Notes under the pieces: model-generated
The model's database searches: none
What the model saw: the letters and a program-made list of their open reading frames with translations, nothing else
Told to the model about the DNA's origin: nothing
Translations under genes and position numbers: made by a program
NCBI RefSeq assembly: GCF_902459465.1
Contig: NC_047080.1
Span: forward strand, 9,398,866 to 9,462,865
DNA: 64,000 nucleotides
DNA from: Asterias rubens
Lineage: Eukaryota > Echinodermata > Asteroidea > Forcipulatida > Asteriidae
Reading direction: 5' to 3'
Shown: one piece after another, positions 53,315-64,000 of the stretch
How positions within the stretch are numbered: the first letter of the stretch is position 1
Layout: every line of letters begins with the position of its first letter

Positions 53315-56300
53315 TCACTTCTCAATCCATGATGACAAGAGGTCGATAGGCAGAGGGAAGATGATGGTGGAGTTCTTCTCAGCAGAGATGGTCTGTAAAG
53401 TCTGAAGGTATCTGAGTTGGAGGGCATTAGGTGCCTCGGCGATGATGTCGGCAGCCTCCTTGAGAGCTCGAGATGCATTCTGCTCACCCTGTGCGGCTAT
53501 CACCTACATAGAAACACAAAACCATCAATACATTAATATTATGACCTGAGACAACTTTTGTTTTTGTTCTATTATTTGTTTTAATGAGTCAACACCCAAC
53601 TCGGAATCGGCTCGCTTAACTCGTCTGTGCTGTCGACCAAATCAACTGACACCAGGGGCCCGAGATTATCCAAGAACAAATTGTTGTTGTTGAGTGATTT
53701 TGTTTGGTTCCAATATAAACTGCCTTGGGTTGGCGTATTTGGCATCTTTCCTCGCCCTCCACCCCTGGAACCACGCTTTGGATCCCATCAGGGGGGGGGG
53801 GATGTGGATTAGGTTTTTCAGTCCCCACCTGATTGCGTGGGTTTTCCCAGCATTGAATATTTCTCTAGGAATATCCTCACATCTAAAATGTCCTCCTCGT
53901 TTGCTTTTCTAAAAGTTCTATAGCTTCTTTCTTAAACAGATAAAAATAAATGAGAAAGAGAAGACTGACCTTAGCACGTGCTTCTCTTGATGCTTCAGCT
54001 TCTGCTGCCATGGCTCTCTGCAGTTGAAGGGGCAACCTTACATCCTTACTGAATTATAAAAATCATTATAATGTATCATTAACAATAAGGTAGAATGTGA
54101 CTTTGGTACACGCAGTGTTTGAACTGATACATTTGTACTGAAAATGTTTCCATCTCTGAAAAAAAAGCTAGTGGGTTCCATAGAGATCCATTAGGCTCCG
54201 CCCTCAGCGCACGTGTGGGCAAGAACATGTGAGCCTCTCAGCGCACGTGTGGGCAAGAACATGTGAGCCTCTCCAATGCCATTCTGCACAACACTTCCAT
54301 GTGCGCCCTGCATATGGGCACGCATGTCAGACTAGTCTTGGTTCAAGACTCTCCTGGATTTGTCACAAGAGGGCGCGCTATCACCCCAACGCGCTATCAA
54401 CCACGAACCGCTATCACCCGAGAACCGCTATCACAGGAGAGTCTTGGTACATTCGTTCAATCTAATTTGCATAATTTATGTACACGTCACAGCTTTGTTG
54501 CTAGCGCGTGTGCGCAGGTTTTATAAAGGGGTGGGCTCTGCGGGAAACCGACGCATGCGCATTATGTTTCCCCCCGATTTTGGGGGGAGATTGAACGAAT
54601 GTACCAAAACTCTCCTGTGATAGCGGTTCTCGGGTGATAGCGGTTCGTGGTTGATAGCGCGTTGGGGTGATAGCGCGCCCTCTTTTGACAAATCCAGGAG
54701 TGTCTTGAACCAAGACTAATGTCAGACTTGTGTTGGACTTTTGGTTTCGCAATGGGTTGTGATGGGTCAATACGCAATGGGGCGGAGCTTAATGGATCGG
54801 TCTATTACCAAAGGTATACAAATCCCAAAGGTCTAAAAAGATCAGGCCTGAAAAAGATGTCACACTTACATTTCAACTCTCTCCACTTTTACACCCCATG
54901 GATCCGTAGCTTCATCTAACACCGATTGCATATGACTACTGATGGACTCACGAGAGCTCAGTACCTCCGCTAAGGTCTTCGTACCCAAGACATTCCGCAG
55001 AGTTGTTGCTGCCAAGAGCTCTGTCGAGCGCTTAAAGTTCTCCACGTTAACGACGGACATAGTGGGGTTCTGAACGCGGAAGTACACCACAGCGTCTACA
55101 GTGACTGTCACACTGTCCTTGGATAGGATCTATGAACAAGAAAGGAACAGTTATTTTAGAGTTTTATAGACTTTGGCAACAAATCTGCCAAATAAGAGGC
55201 TACTATAAATGTTGCAACACTTTAAAACAACATACCAAGAAACTCTGAGGCAGACCTGGAGAAGAGAGTGGCTGCTGGATATGATTTCACCATGAATACC
55301 CTTGAACTTAAATGTTAATAATTAGGGGAGATGAAGGTTAAATAAGAATAACATTTGTTTTTACCCTTACAACGATGTGTACTTTCCCAAGTTCTGTGAC
55401 AAAAATTCACAGGCAAGTCACTCATGTTGAATTTGAGTACCCGATGCAAAATTAAAACCTAATAAATCATTGTTGTACCCGCTGCTAACACATAGGATTT
55501 AAACTGCCTCTAGCCAATCAGGCTAGCTCGGAGTTCCAGTGTACTAGTAAATACACCTGCTCCAGCAACGTAAAGGTCGTGGGTTCAAATCCCACCCTAG
55601 TGATTTGAATGTGGATTTTTTTCACAGGACTCAGGAAAGAATAAAGTATACAGTCTATTAAAATATACATCGATGTAAGGGTAAAGTAAGTATTATTATT
55701 CTTTTTCTCCAACGCAAAATTATCATCCATTAAATTAGAAGCAAGAACATTACCTCCTGTGGTGGAACATCAAAGGACAGTGTCCTCAAATCAATCACTC
55801 TGAATTCATCAATACATGGCAGGATAAAGAACAACCCTGGTCCTTTGGCACCACCAGGGAGAAGACGTCCTGCTCGGAAGATCACCGCTCTCTCGTATTC
55901 TTGTACTGTCTGAGATGGTGAGGAAAAAAAAAAAATTAGTAGAGAAAAATAAACCCAAAATTAATGACCAACATTCAGTAAAAATCTTCTTATACAACGC
56001 TGTATGTTGTAGTAGCACTTAGAGACTAACTTATTACATAACAACTGTGTAATAAGCTTTCGCAGCTACAACTACTTCATCAGACGCATCAGAAGTAGTT
56101 GTTGCTACACGAAAACTTAGGCCTACGCAGTTTTTATGTAGTTAGTTAGTCTGTAAGTGCTAATACAACATTCCGTGGTTTATCTCTATCAAACCAACAA
56201 GGCTATCTTTTATTATTAATTTATAAAAAGATAGCTAGAATGACGAGGCTCAAATTTGGAGTAAAGACCAGAATCTTTATGATAATTTATTTTGTTAACA

Positions 56301-57394
56301 ACAAGCACTAAGAGGATTTATCTAATTAATATGCCTTGGTAAGTACCAAAAGAATTAAACGTTGTTTATTAGACTCAAAGTCAACATTTGAAGATAATTT
56401 TAAATAGTGAGGTAATAATACTCAATCGAAAAAATCAAGACCCCCAGGCCTTGTCTGGACCCAATTTCATAGAGCTGCTCTAAAGGCATAAAAAGTAACC
56501 AAACTAAAAAAAAAAATTAGTTCTCCGAGAGTGGGTAACAACTTACCCTAAAGACAAAGCAGAGTGATATTGGGAAAGTAATACAACACACGAAGAAGGA
56601 AAAACCAAATAGGATGTAGTAACATACACCCATATTCGGGTCATCACCTAAGAGAAAGAAGAGGGAAAAAATGTTATAAAAATATTACAGATTGTAAAGT
56701 AGAAAAAAATCCACACAGTTGATTTGAAAATGGATTTAACAGGACAAAGAGTTGTGGGGACACCTGACTAATTGTTGATAAATATTTACTTTCCACTACA
56801 ACAAGCCACGATTGAGGCAATTGGTCACTGGTCTTGGCTTTGGTGCCCCTTTCAAAAGTTTGGAAGTGCCCTTTAGAAAACGAAAAATTACCTTGCCCTT
56901 TCAATGTTGACATTCCAGGGAAAGAAAACAATATTCAAGCTCTTTTACACTGAATTGAAAACAACTTTAATTAATTTGTTTTTCTATGTACTCATTCATT
57001 GTGATAATGTTACTTCAACAAAACTCACCTCAAACAATAAAACTAATCAATCTAACTCTTTTTTTTTTTGCCTATCATGATGTTTATATACTGTCTTAAA
57101 AAAAAAAATTATATCTTAAAAAATTATATTGTTTGTTTCAGTGTTTATTTTAAGTTAAAGGCCTTCGGGCCTCAGTTATTAGATAATTTTTCTTGTCCTT
57201 GTATCTTCTGTTCCTTTGTCATTTTAACCAGTTGCCTTGCACTGTTTTGTAATATTGTCATGTGAAGTATGCAAAATAAATATTAATAATAACAAAAATA
57301 TTTAGACAAAGAATTTAAACACAATTAACTGCTGCTCACCCTTTTGTTCGGTTGGCTCCCCAGACAGACGGAGAGGTCGCTCACGCTCATTCAT
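53315..57394 (-). CDS. STOM: Stomatin (band 7 / SPFH protein), 6 exons
   Basis: Monotopic membrane scaffold that oligomerises in cholesterol-rich membrane and modulates channels and transporters. Exons on the minus strand: 57340-57394, 56547-56647, 55754-55909, 54870-55129, 53970-54048, 53315-53503; GT/AG introns, total 840 nt, 279 aa (human 288). A short polar N-terminus ([18 protein letters not shown]) is followed by a hydrophobic hairpin [20 protein letters not shown] with the family Pro and nearby Cys residues that could be palmitoylated. The SPFH domain follows: [61 protein letters not shown], then [18 protein letters not shown] and the oligomerisation end [14 protein letters not shown]. 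Which human paralogue group it belongs to needs a tree; length and motifs fit STOM better than STOML1 or STOML2. Intron 4 contains a large inverted repeat. Confidence 0.95.
53755..53910 (+). repeat. SINE S1 copy (stomatin intron 5)
   Basis: Contains GATGTGGATTAGGTTTTTCA, GTCCCCACCTGATTGCGTGG and TATTTCTCTAGGAATATCCT, in the same order as the S1 copy at 1660-1780. Confidence 0.55.
54185..54798. mobile_element. 614-bp inverted-repeat element (stomatin intron 4)
   Basis: Outer ends GATCCATTAGGCTCCGCCC and GGGCGGAGCTTAATGGATC are near-exact inverses. Inner arms of about 137 nt (about 54325-54462 and 54589-54725) differ at only a few bases and enclose a 126-nt loop. Each inner arm contains four CGCTATCA-type subrepeats. 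A 34-bp direct duplication (GCGCACGTGTGGGCAAGAAC...) is at 54207-54274. No ORF. Confidence 0.85.
55440..55740 (+). mobile_element. tRNA-derived SINE, family S5 (stomatin intron 3)
   Basis: B box GTGGGTTCAAATCCCACCC at about 55578 and tail AATAAAGTATACAG...CATCGATGTAAGGGT. It ends beside the exon 3 donor. Confidence 0.6.
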
Positions 57395-57563
57395 TGTGAT
57401 AATGTTGCCTCAACAAAACTCACTTTTTAAACAAACAAAATTGAAAAAATCATCAATTTAACTGCTGTTCTTTTTTTCTAAGTTCAACACTAAGATGAAC
57501 TAAGATGAACACATTAGATTTTTACACCATGTTTTTCTCTGCCTTGCTTAATTTCATAAAGCC

Positions 57564-57960
57564 TTTAAAGGCACTGAACACGTTTGGTAATTACTCAAAA
57601 TAATTGTTAGCATAAAAACTTACTTAATATAACAAGCAATGGAGGGGTGTTGATAGCATTAAATATTGTAAGAAACGGCTCCCTCTGAAGAAACATAGTT
57701 TTTGAGAAAGAAGTAATGTTCCACTGAAATATTTGAACTTGATTTCGAGACTTCAGAATTATATTTTGAGATCCCGAAATCAAGCATCTGAAAGGACACA
57801 ACTTTGTGTGACAAGGGTGTTTTTTTTCCCATTATTATCTTGCAACTTCGACGATCAGTATTGAGTTCAAATTTTCAAAGGTTTGTTATTTTGTGCAAAT
57901 GAGATACACCAAGTGAGAAGACTGGATTTTGAAAATTACCAAAGGTGTCCAGTGCCTTCA
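57564..57960. mobile_element. Repeat family F, full copy
   Basis: Starts TTTAAAGGCACTGAACACGT and ends AAAGGTGTCCAGTGCCTTCA, with GAAACGGCTCCCTCTGAAGA inside. Confidence 0.7.
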
Positions 57961-58389
57961 AGCAACAAAAACCTTGCTAAGCATAGAAACAACTGGCTAA
58001 CCAGAAACAAGTTACCAGCCAACACTTCTTAAAGTTTACATTGTTTGTTAAGCAGTATTTTCTATTAAACAGCGTCATGAAATTGGGCATTGAAAAGAAG
58101 ATAAATTTATAAAAATTAATGACCAAGGCCAATCCATGCATCTCACTGATTTATTTATTATTAATGTTCGCCTTTAAAATGCAGTGTATTGAATTGTCAT
58201 TTCAAATTGAAAACAAATTTCAAATTCAGTTGTTGTTGCTATAGTCACTAAACATAAAACTTGGCGTTTGTATAAAATGTATACAGTTCTAAATGCTTAG
58301 TTTGTTGAACAACACAATTCGTTACCTCACTGCTCTTATAATTTTGACTCTTATGAATGATATAATTATAAATATACTAATTTCCAAGT

Positions 58390-58760
58390 TTAAAGGGAGA
58401 TAACACCATTGGTAATTATTAACCATAAAGGCTTACTTTGAAAAGAGCAGTGGAGAGCTGTTGATGTTATAAAACACCCTTTGGAGTATATAGTTTTATT
58501 ATTTTGGAAAAGTTTCCGTATGGCGCCACCACTTTTTCATTCGAAATGAAATAATATAGTATCTAGTTTACCTCAATGAGATATCCCTTTTTGTAAAAAT
58601 GAGTGAAAAAGTGGTGGCGCCATACGGAAAGTTATCCACTCATAATTCTATTTCTGTACAACAAGTGTGTTTTTGTTTTCTTTAATTATTTTCTTGCAAC
58701 TTTTAAGAGCCTAAGGTTTGTTATGTTATGCATAAACCTTACTATTTTTTGTATTGCCAA
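58390..58760. repeat. Repeat family F-like copy carrying an insertion
   Basis: ACACCATTGGTAATTATTAA, GAGAGCTGTTGATGTTATAA and, after the inserted foldback, AACAAGTGTGTTTTTG and GGTTTGTTATGTTATGCAT keep the F order. Confidence 0.5.
58513..58630. mobile_element. 118-bp foldback element nested in repeat F
   Basis: Ends TTTCCGTATGGCGCCACCAC and GTGGTGGCGCCATACGGAAA are exact inverses, and the arms continue with CTTTTTCA. The loop is about 60 bp. Confidence 0.8.
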
Positions 58761-58808
58761 AAAAGTCAAGTATACCCTACCTTTTTTATAATAAACAAAG
58801 GCATTTAG

Positions 58809-60020
58809 TATGGTGGCTTTAAAGGGACATCGCAAATATATATTGACGCCAATATTCGTGACTTTTACCCCAAGTTGCAAATATTGACGCCAATATTGAC
58901 GCCAATATTCGCGACTTGGCCCAAAGTTGCAAATATTGATGCCAATATTGACGCCAATATTCACGACATGGGCTACACGTCGCAAATATTTACGCCAATA
59001 TTGACGCCAATATTCACGACATGGGCCCTATGTCGCAAATATTGACGCCAATATTGACGCCAATATTTACGACATAGCCTCAAGTTGCAAATATTTTTGC
59101 CAATATTGACGCCAATATTCACGACATGACCTAAGTCGCGAATATTGACACCAATATTGACGCCAATATTCACGACTTGGCCCAAAGTCGCGAATATTGA
59201 CGCCAATATTGGCGCCAATATTTACGACATTGCCTCCAAGTCGCAAATATTTACGCCAATATTCACGACATGGGCCCCAAGTCGCAAACCCGCTCAGGCG
59301 TGAATATTCATTGTTTTTTTAGCAACCTAGGTAGCTGGGTGGGCAAGAAAATAGTCTGGCGCACTGGTCCCGATCTCGCTCGCGCGCTCTGACTCCCCAA
59401 ATTGCTTGACGCCTGAGTGGGTTTGCGACTTGGGCTATGTCGTGAATATTGGCGTCAATATTGGCGTAAATATTTGCGACGTGTAGCCCATGTCGTGAAT
59501 TTTGGCGTTAATATTGGCGTCAATATTTGCGACATAGGGCCCATGTCGTGAATATTGCCGTCAATATTGGCGTCAATATTTGCGACATAGGGCCCATGTC
59601 GTGAATATTGGCGTCAATATTTGCGACATTTGACCCATGTTGTGAATTTTGGCGTTAATATTGGCGTCAATATTTGCGACATAGGGCCCATGTCGTGAAT
59701 ATTGCCGTCAATATTGGCGTCAATATTTGCGACATTTGACCCATGTTGTGAATATTGGCGTCAATATTGGCGTCAATATTTGCGACATAGGGCCCATGTC
59801 GTGAATATTGGCGTCAATATTGGCGTCAATATTTGCGACTTTGGGCCAAGTCGTGAATATTGGCGTGAATATTGGCGTCAATATTTGCAACTTTGGGCCA
59901 AGTCGTGAATATTGGCGTCAATATTGGCGTCAATATTTGCAACTTGGGGTAAAAGTCGCAAATATTGGCGTCAATATTGGCGTCAATATATATTTGCGAT
60001 GCCCCTTTAAAGACACCATA
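58809..60020. mobile_element. 1.2-kb foldback element with ~53-bp subrepeats
   Basis: The left arm (58809-59300) has about nine units of GCAAATATTGACGCCAATAT plus ACGACATGGGCCC-type linker; the right arm (about 59409-60020) has about ten inverted units. Outer ends TATGGTGGCTTTAAAGGGAC and, inversely, TATGGTGTCTTTAAAGGGGC match. The arms meet around a unique centre (59301-59408) bordered by CAAACCCGCTCAGGCG and CGCCTGAGTGGGTTTG. No real ORF; the periodic open frames inside are artefacts. It resembles foldback (FB-like) transposons. Confidence 0.85.
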
Positions 60021-60593
60021 ATTTAGCCTTCTGCCATAATTCATATAAATGTAAATTCCCCATGTAAAGCAAATTAACAGTTTTGCCGTGACCATGAATA
60101 CACAAATCTACCTTCACAATGCCGCACTCAATAAATCACAACACATATCCACTGCCCTTTAAATTGCACTGCACTGCGGCGCTGCAGTAAGCCCCAATAG
60201 ACCTACCGCTACACAGCACCAATTTCTCATTAATTATGCATCAAAACACGAGTCGAAATTGTGTTAAATTTACCCTAGACAAAGTACCTCAGTTATTAAT
60301 AATGAACTTGCAAACTCACCTAGAGATTAATTCTTGCTACATAATAGCTTAAACGCGCAACTTCTTTGAAGAAATATTGAGAATTTAGACAGATATTTTG
60401 TGATCTCATCTGTCTTGGACGGCAGCCATTTAACACTTTCTTCTCGCATCTTCTATCGCTTTCTTTACATCGCTGGTGCACACGCGCGCCTTGTGCAACG
60501 CATTTGTGGGTCATTAGAGGATTGGTTACCATCTTGACATTGGGAATCACGTCTTCATGACCATCAAGGGAGATAGATTGATTGATTGGATGG

Positions 60594-60790
60594 TGGGGGG
60601 GGGGGGGGGAGCTAAGGGGAGGTTGTACTGCTATTAGGGGGGGGGGGGGGGGGGTTAGGGGTGTTGTTGCTCCAGATGTATCAACACAACTAAGGGAATA
60701 CAATGACAGAGGTGTACTATAGATGAATTGGGGGGGGGGGGGGAGGGTAAGCGGGAGATTGTACTTTGATTCGGGGGGGGGGGGGGGCTT
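60594..60790. repeat. Cluster of long G runs
   Basis: Four separate G runs of roughly 13-17 bases (about 60594, 60639, 60730, 60774) within 200 bp. Capable in principle of G-quadruplexes. The Pro-rich minus-strand frame here comes from these runs. Confidence 0.7.
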
Positions 60791-60884
60791 GCTCCAGATG
60801 TGTCAGAATGTGTGCACTATACTCTATTTATGGATGAATGAAGCCTTCCATGTACATGTATGTACAGTGGCTTGCATACTTTTT

Positions 60885-60943
60885 TAGTTGCGATAACGTA
60901 ACCCCCTCCTCCCGACGGCCGCCAGGAGGAGCTATCGCAACTA
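60885..60943. mobile_element. Micro-foldback element, family C, copy 2
   Basis: Begins TAGTTGCGATAACGTAACCC and ends AGCTATCGCAACTA. The right arm has lost about 8 bases relative to the perfect copy at 6433-6505. Confidence 0.7.
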
Positions 60944-60992
60944 ATACTTTTTATGCTGTGATGACTTGTGAATAAACCTTTTATCTATCATC

Positions 60993-60993
60993 A

Positions 60994-61035
<42 letters not shown>
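60993..61035. repeat. ATCT tetranucleotide microsatellite
   Basis: About ten uninterrupted CTAT/ATCT units followed by a TATAATATATAT stretch. Confidence 0.9.
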
Positions 61036-63033
61036 AATATATATCTAAATGAAATGAAATGAATTCGTATATATCTACATACCCTCTATAATTACGTCGT
61101 ACGGACGTGAAACCATTAAAGGGGCGTATCCTCTTGAAGTCACTGACAGAAGACCACGCCCATACATCTTCCTTCTCCCCCAGAGAGATAGCCTGGCTCG
61201 GTGGGGGTACCTCATTAGATAAATAACTTCAATGTGAAATCAGTGGGGAATGAGCAATAACAAAATGGATAGAACAACCTCTGACGTAAACTGAAATAAA
61301 AATGTCAAGGGTTAGGGACAGTTCAACACTTACAATCTACGCAACAAAGATTTACACTTGACATTCTTATCCAATGATTGGGTATTATGAACTCATATTT
61401 CGGTGGTCTACAAATTTGAAGAAACAAATCAGTTTTTTTTCTTTTTCTAATGAACATTGTTCCAAATGAAAACGTGTTTTGTAATTGGTAAAAATATGTG
61501 TAAAGTCTTAGAAATACCTATACAAAAAGCTTATTTCCTAAGTAGGCCTAATGCAAATTATTTTGTTCTGGAAAACAAAACAAAAAACAATCCAACAAAT
61601 CGTTCGCACAAATTTATTTGAATGTATTTTCATTTTCATTTTTCTATTTTCTCCATAAATTATTTCCTCGATGTTTGGAAGGAATGCTCTTTATTTACTT
61701 CTCAACATAGAACCGTCTGTTTACTACAATAATTATTACCAACCAATCCAAATACGACAAGGAAACACAACAGAGAAAAACATGTGAGATTTCCTGCATT
61801 GATTTATATTATTTATTGTCCCCCTTCTTAAAACTTCTCTTTATCAATATTGCATACACTGACATCTACACTTCACTAAAAAATATATGGACAACAAAAA
61901 GTTGGCATCATTCCTAACATAAAAGAGCGACTTAAATGTTGTTTTTTGAAAGCTTTTCTTAGGTTTTTAGGACAAAGGGTAACATTAAAAAAAAAAAATT
62001 GCGCTTTATGTTTTGAAAAAAAAATGATATTGGTTGTTGCCTACCAAACGGACATGTGGTATAAACGCAAAATGTATTTAATTGCCAGACATTTCAACCC
62101 TAGCCGAGTCTTTCTCAAAGGCTAAAATGACAAGAAAACCTTTGAGAAAGATTCTGCTAGGGTAAAAATGGATTTCTCAAAGAATTAAGACTAGTCTTAT
62201 CTCGAGTTAGAACGAGTTACTGGTCCTAACTTAGGACTAGCTTTAATATCTCCTAGTACTAAGTTAGGACTTTCCCTAACTCTTTGTGAAATCGACCCCA
62301 AAAGCTATTCATCCATTTCATGAAGAAAATAACTACATGTATCAACAAACATGGTGCTTTTTCTTAAAACTTATACCGGGAAAAAAAGTTTAAGAGTTTT
62401 TCTACATACAATCCCAGGTACATTTCTTGAATGTGATGAACAATTTTAAATGGCTTTGTAAATTGCTTTGTTTATGAAGTTAATATGGTCATAAGTTGTA
62501 TAAGTAGTTTTCGACCTGGCACAACAATAAGCAAAAATATAAGGAACTGGGGGAGGACAGTTGTCTTAAATACAAACTTAGAATGTGAATGTAATATAAA
62601 CCAGAGTACATTATACAACAAAAATTAAACATCATTAAACTGTTAAATATTTTTGTCAAAACACAGAATTATTTACCGAGCAGAATTTGTAGTTCCTTTT
62701 TCACAAATAATCTTGAAAATATATTCAGTTGGGTTAATATGTTTTATTAGTCTTTTTGATAAACCATAGAAAAAATATTATGTGGTCCTTACCTAACTAC
62801 GAAATTAAGACATTTCTTGATTTTCATTACTTAGTAGGAAAATCAGAAGTACTGATTTACTTAACCTAGATTGTAGTCCCAAATAAGTTCCCTTGGCAAC
62901 AATCACCGATCTTGTTTTCACTAGGAAAAAGTACTTCTGCCCCAAATAACTTTACCAGAGTTGTTCTCTTTATTTCTACTTTATTTGTGAGTCCAGCCAC
63001 TACAAAAAGAAACACTTCCAAGATTGACAAACT

Positions 63034-63251
63034 TAGGGCCAATTTCATAAAGCCGTTAAGCAGTAAATTCTGCTTAGCAATATCATTTGTTAAGCAAGAA
63101 ATGAATGTGGTACCAGTCGCCAATGGTAAATGTAAGGTATTTTGGTTGGTAACCATTTTTTGCTGAGCAAGAGTTTTCTGTGCTTAGATGGTAACCTACT
63201 TTTGCTAAGCAAGAGTTTTCTGTGCTTAGTAACTTTATGAAATTGGGCTCA
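63034..63251. mobile_element. Inverted-repeat MITE, family E (second subfamily)
   Basis: Starts AGGGCCAATTTCATAAAGCC and ends CTTTATGAAATTGGGCTC. Internal AGCAAGAGTTTTCTGTGCTT is duplicated, 43 bp apart. Confidence 0.65.
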
Positions 63252-63501
63252 GATTGTATGTTGTACTGTAAGTGTGACCAATAATTCTACACTAAAAAAG
63301 GGATCGGTGGACTTAAAATTGAAATATATAATAAATTACAAAATTCACCAAGAATAACTTTACACTTCACAAAAATACATGAGGCTCTTATTATATATAC
63401 AGGCATCCACAGGGATTAAAAACTAAAAGCATTCTAGAGGAGTTAAATTATTCACTAAGATCCGTACACTTTGGTATTGAAGAAATAGTGGACAGCAATG
63501 G

Positions 63502-63717
63502 GGGACCTTTTGGACGCTTAGTGGCAGCAGACTTTACCAGGTGAATCCATTGTTCTTGGTAATGTGCGCATGCTCAAAACTGCACAATCAATTGCTTAGC
63601 AAATTTCTTTGGCTGGCAAACTATTTTTGCTGAGCAAAGACTTTTGGTGCTTACAGGCTTTGTGAAATCGGGCTCAGGTAAGTCTACTCACTCTGCCATC
63701 CAGTGTCAAAAGTCTCC
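63502..63717. mobile_element. MITE, family K, copy 2 with insertion
   Basis: Left part (GGCAGCAGACTTTACCAGGT, GAATCCATTGTTCTTGGTAA) and right end (AAAAGTCTCC) match the copy at 3438-3576. The middle is replaced by a family E-like segment (TGCTTAGCAAATTTCTTTGG to TTTGTGAAATCGGGCTC). Confidence 0.6.
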
Positions 63718-64000
63718 AATTGCAGCATTTTATTCTGACTTCTCGCTTTGTAACTGGGTTTGATCAAACGCCATTCGCTACAAGGTGAGAAAACCATGGA
63801 AAATTTCTTATTCTCCCCACTTCAAGATCCAGATTTAAGCTGTTTTTGTTTGTTTCTCTTCCAATAGACAGGTTCAGAAATCACAATAAAGCCCTAACAA
63901 TCACTTGGGTGAACATAAGAGTTGCTACTTACTACACCATCAACTTGTTTTAGAACCACCACAAATCAAAACAATATTTCTTTGGTTACCCTAATAAACC

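Larger units (their letters stand above)
57395..58808. other. Stomatin upstream region
   Basis: Contains two family F copies (57564-57960 and about 58390-58760), the second split by another foldback. The stomatin promoter or a 5' UTR intron lies here or further upstream. No TATA box assigned. Confidence 0.4.
60021..64000. other. Repeat-rich intergenic DNA, no gene recognised
   Basis: Holds G-homopolymer runs (60594-60790), a family C element, an ATCT microsatellite, E and K family repeats and long AT-rich stretches. No exon with coding support was found to the window edge. Confidence 0.45.

Noticed and set aside
58686-60095. Frames with repeating NIGVNIGVNI peptide
   Set aside because: Produced by the ~53-bp subrepeats of the foldback element on both strands.
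60320-60703. Proline-rich 127-aa minus-strand protein
   Set aside because: The proline runs come from G homopolymers on the plus strand, with no other coding signal.

Overview
The window is eukaryotic and compact. Short exons with GT/AG introns encode orthologues of animal genes, and tRNA-derived SINEs, small inverted-repeat DNA transposons (MITEs) and satellites fill the introns and intergenic DNA. The proteins are animal in type. The very frequent ~390-bp repeat that starts AAAGGCACTGGACAC and the repeat that starts GGGCCCAATTTCATAG are ones I associate with echinoderms, especially sea stars. Echinoderm is therefore an inference from repeats and gene content, not a database result.

Seven host genes could be modelled exon by exon; in each, the phases close and the summed CDS is a multiple of three. 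In order: ITPA (minus, 1979-5229, 8 exons, 195 aa); METTL13/eEF1AKNMT (plus, 7308-16694, 12 exons, 724 aa); an unrecognised basic 177-aa protein (minus, 17611-19867, 5 exons); SURF1 (minus, 27564-34892, 8 exons, 319 aa); FAM221A (plus, 35173-42481, 6 exons, 335 aa); an unrecognised single-exon 380-aa protein (plus, 46647-47789); and stomatin (minus, 53315-57394, 6 exons, 279 aa). ITPA and METTL13 are head to head with 2.1 kb between start codons. SURF1 and FAM221A are head to head with only 280 bp between start codons, so they probably share a bidirectional promoter. The genes do not form one pathway: nucleotide-pool sanitation, eEF1A methylation, cytochrome oxidase assembly, a membrane scaffold and probable ciliary or unknown proteins.

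The rest is repeats. A 5.25-kb satellite (21502-26753) is built from ~46-bp monomers, each carrying a palindrome; a degenerate, probably ancestral array lies 0.8 kb upstream (20407-20705). An 11-bp minisatellite with a 149-bp higher-order period fills the last SURF1 intron (about 27990-29300). A 1.2-kb foldback element with ~53-bp subrepeats lies upstream of stomatin (58809-60020). An almost perfect 137-bp inverted repeat sits in stomatin intron 4. An intact Merlin/IS1595-type transposase ORF (36128-37063) lies in FAM221A intron 1, beside a 464-bp element flanked by an 8-bp target duplication.

The most interesting points are: the palindrome behaviour of the satellite and its likely progenitor; the SURF1 C-terminus and stop codon lying inside an interspersed repeat that recurs in SURF1 intron 2; the lost glycine motif in the N-terminal methyltransferase domain of METTL13 while the C-terminal domain keeps it; and the large foldback elements.
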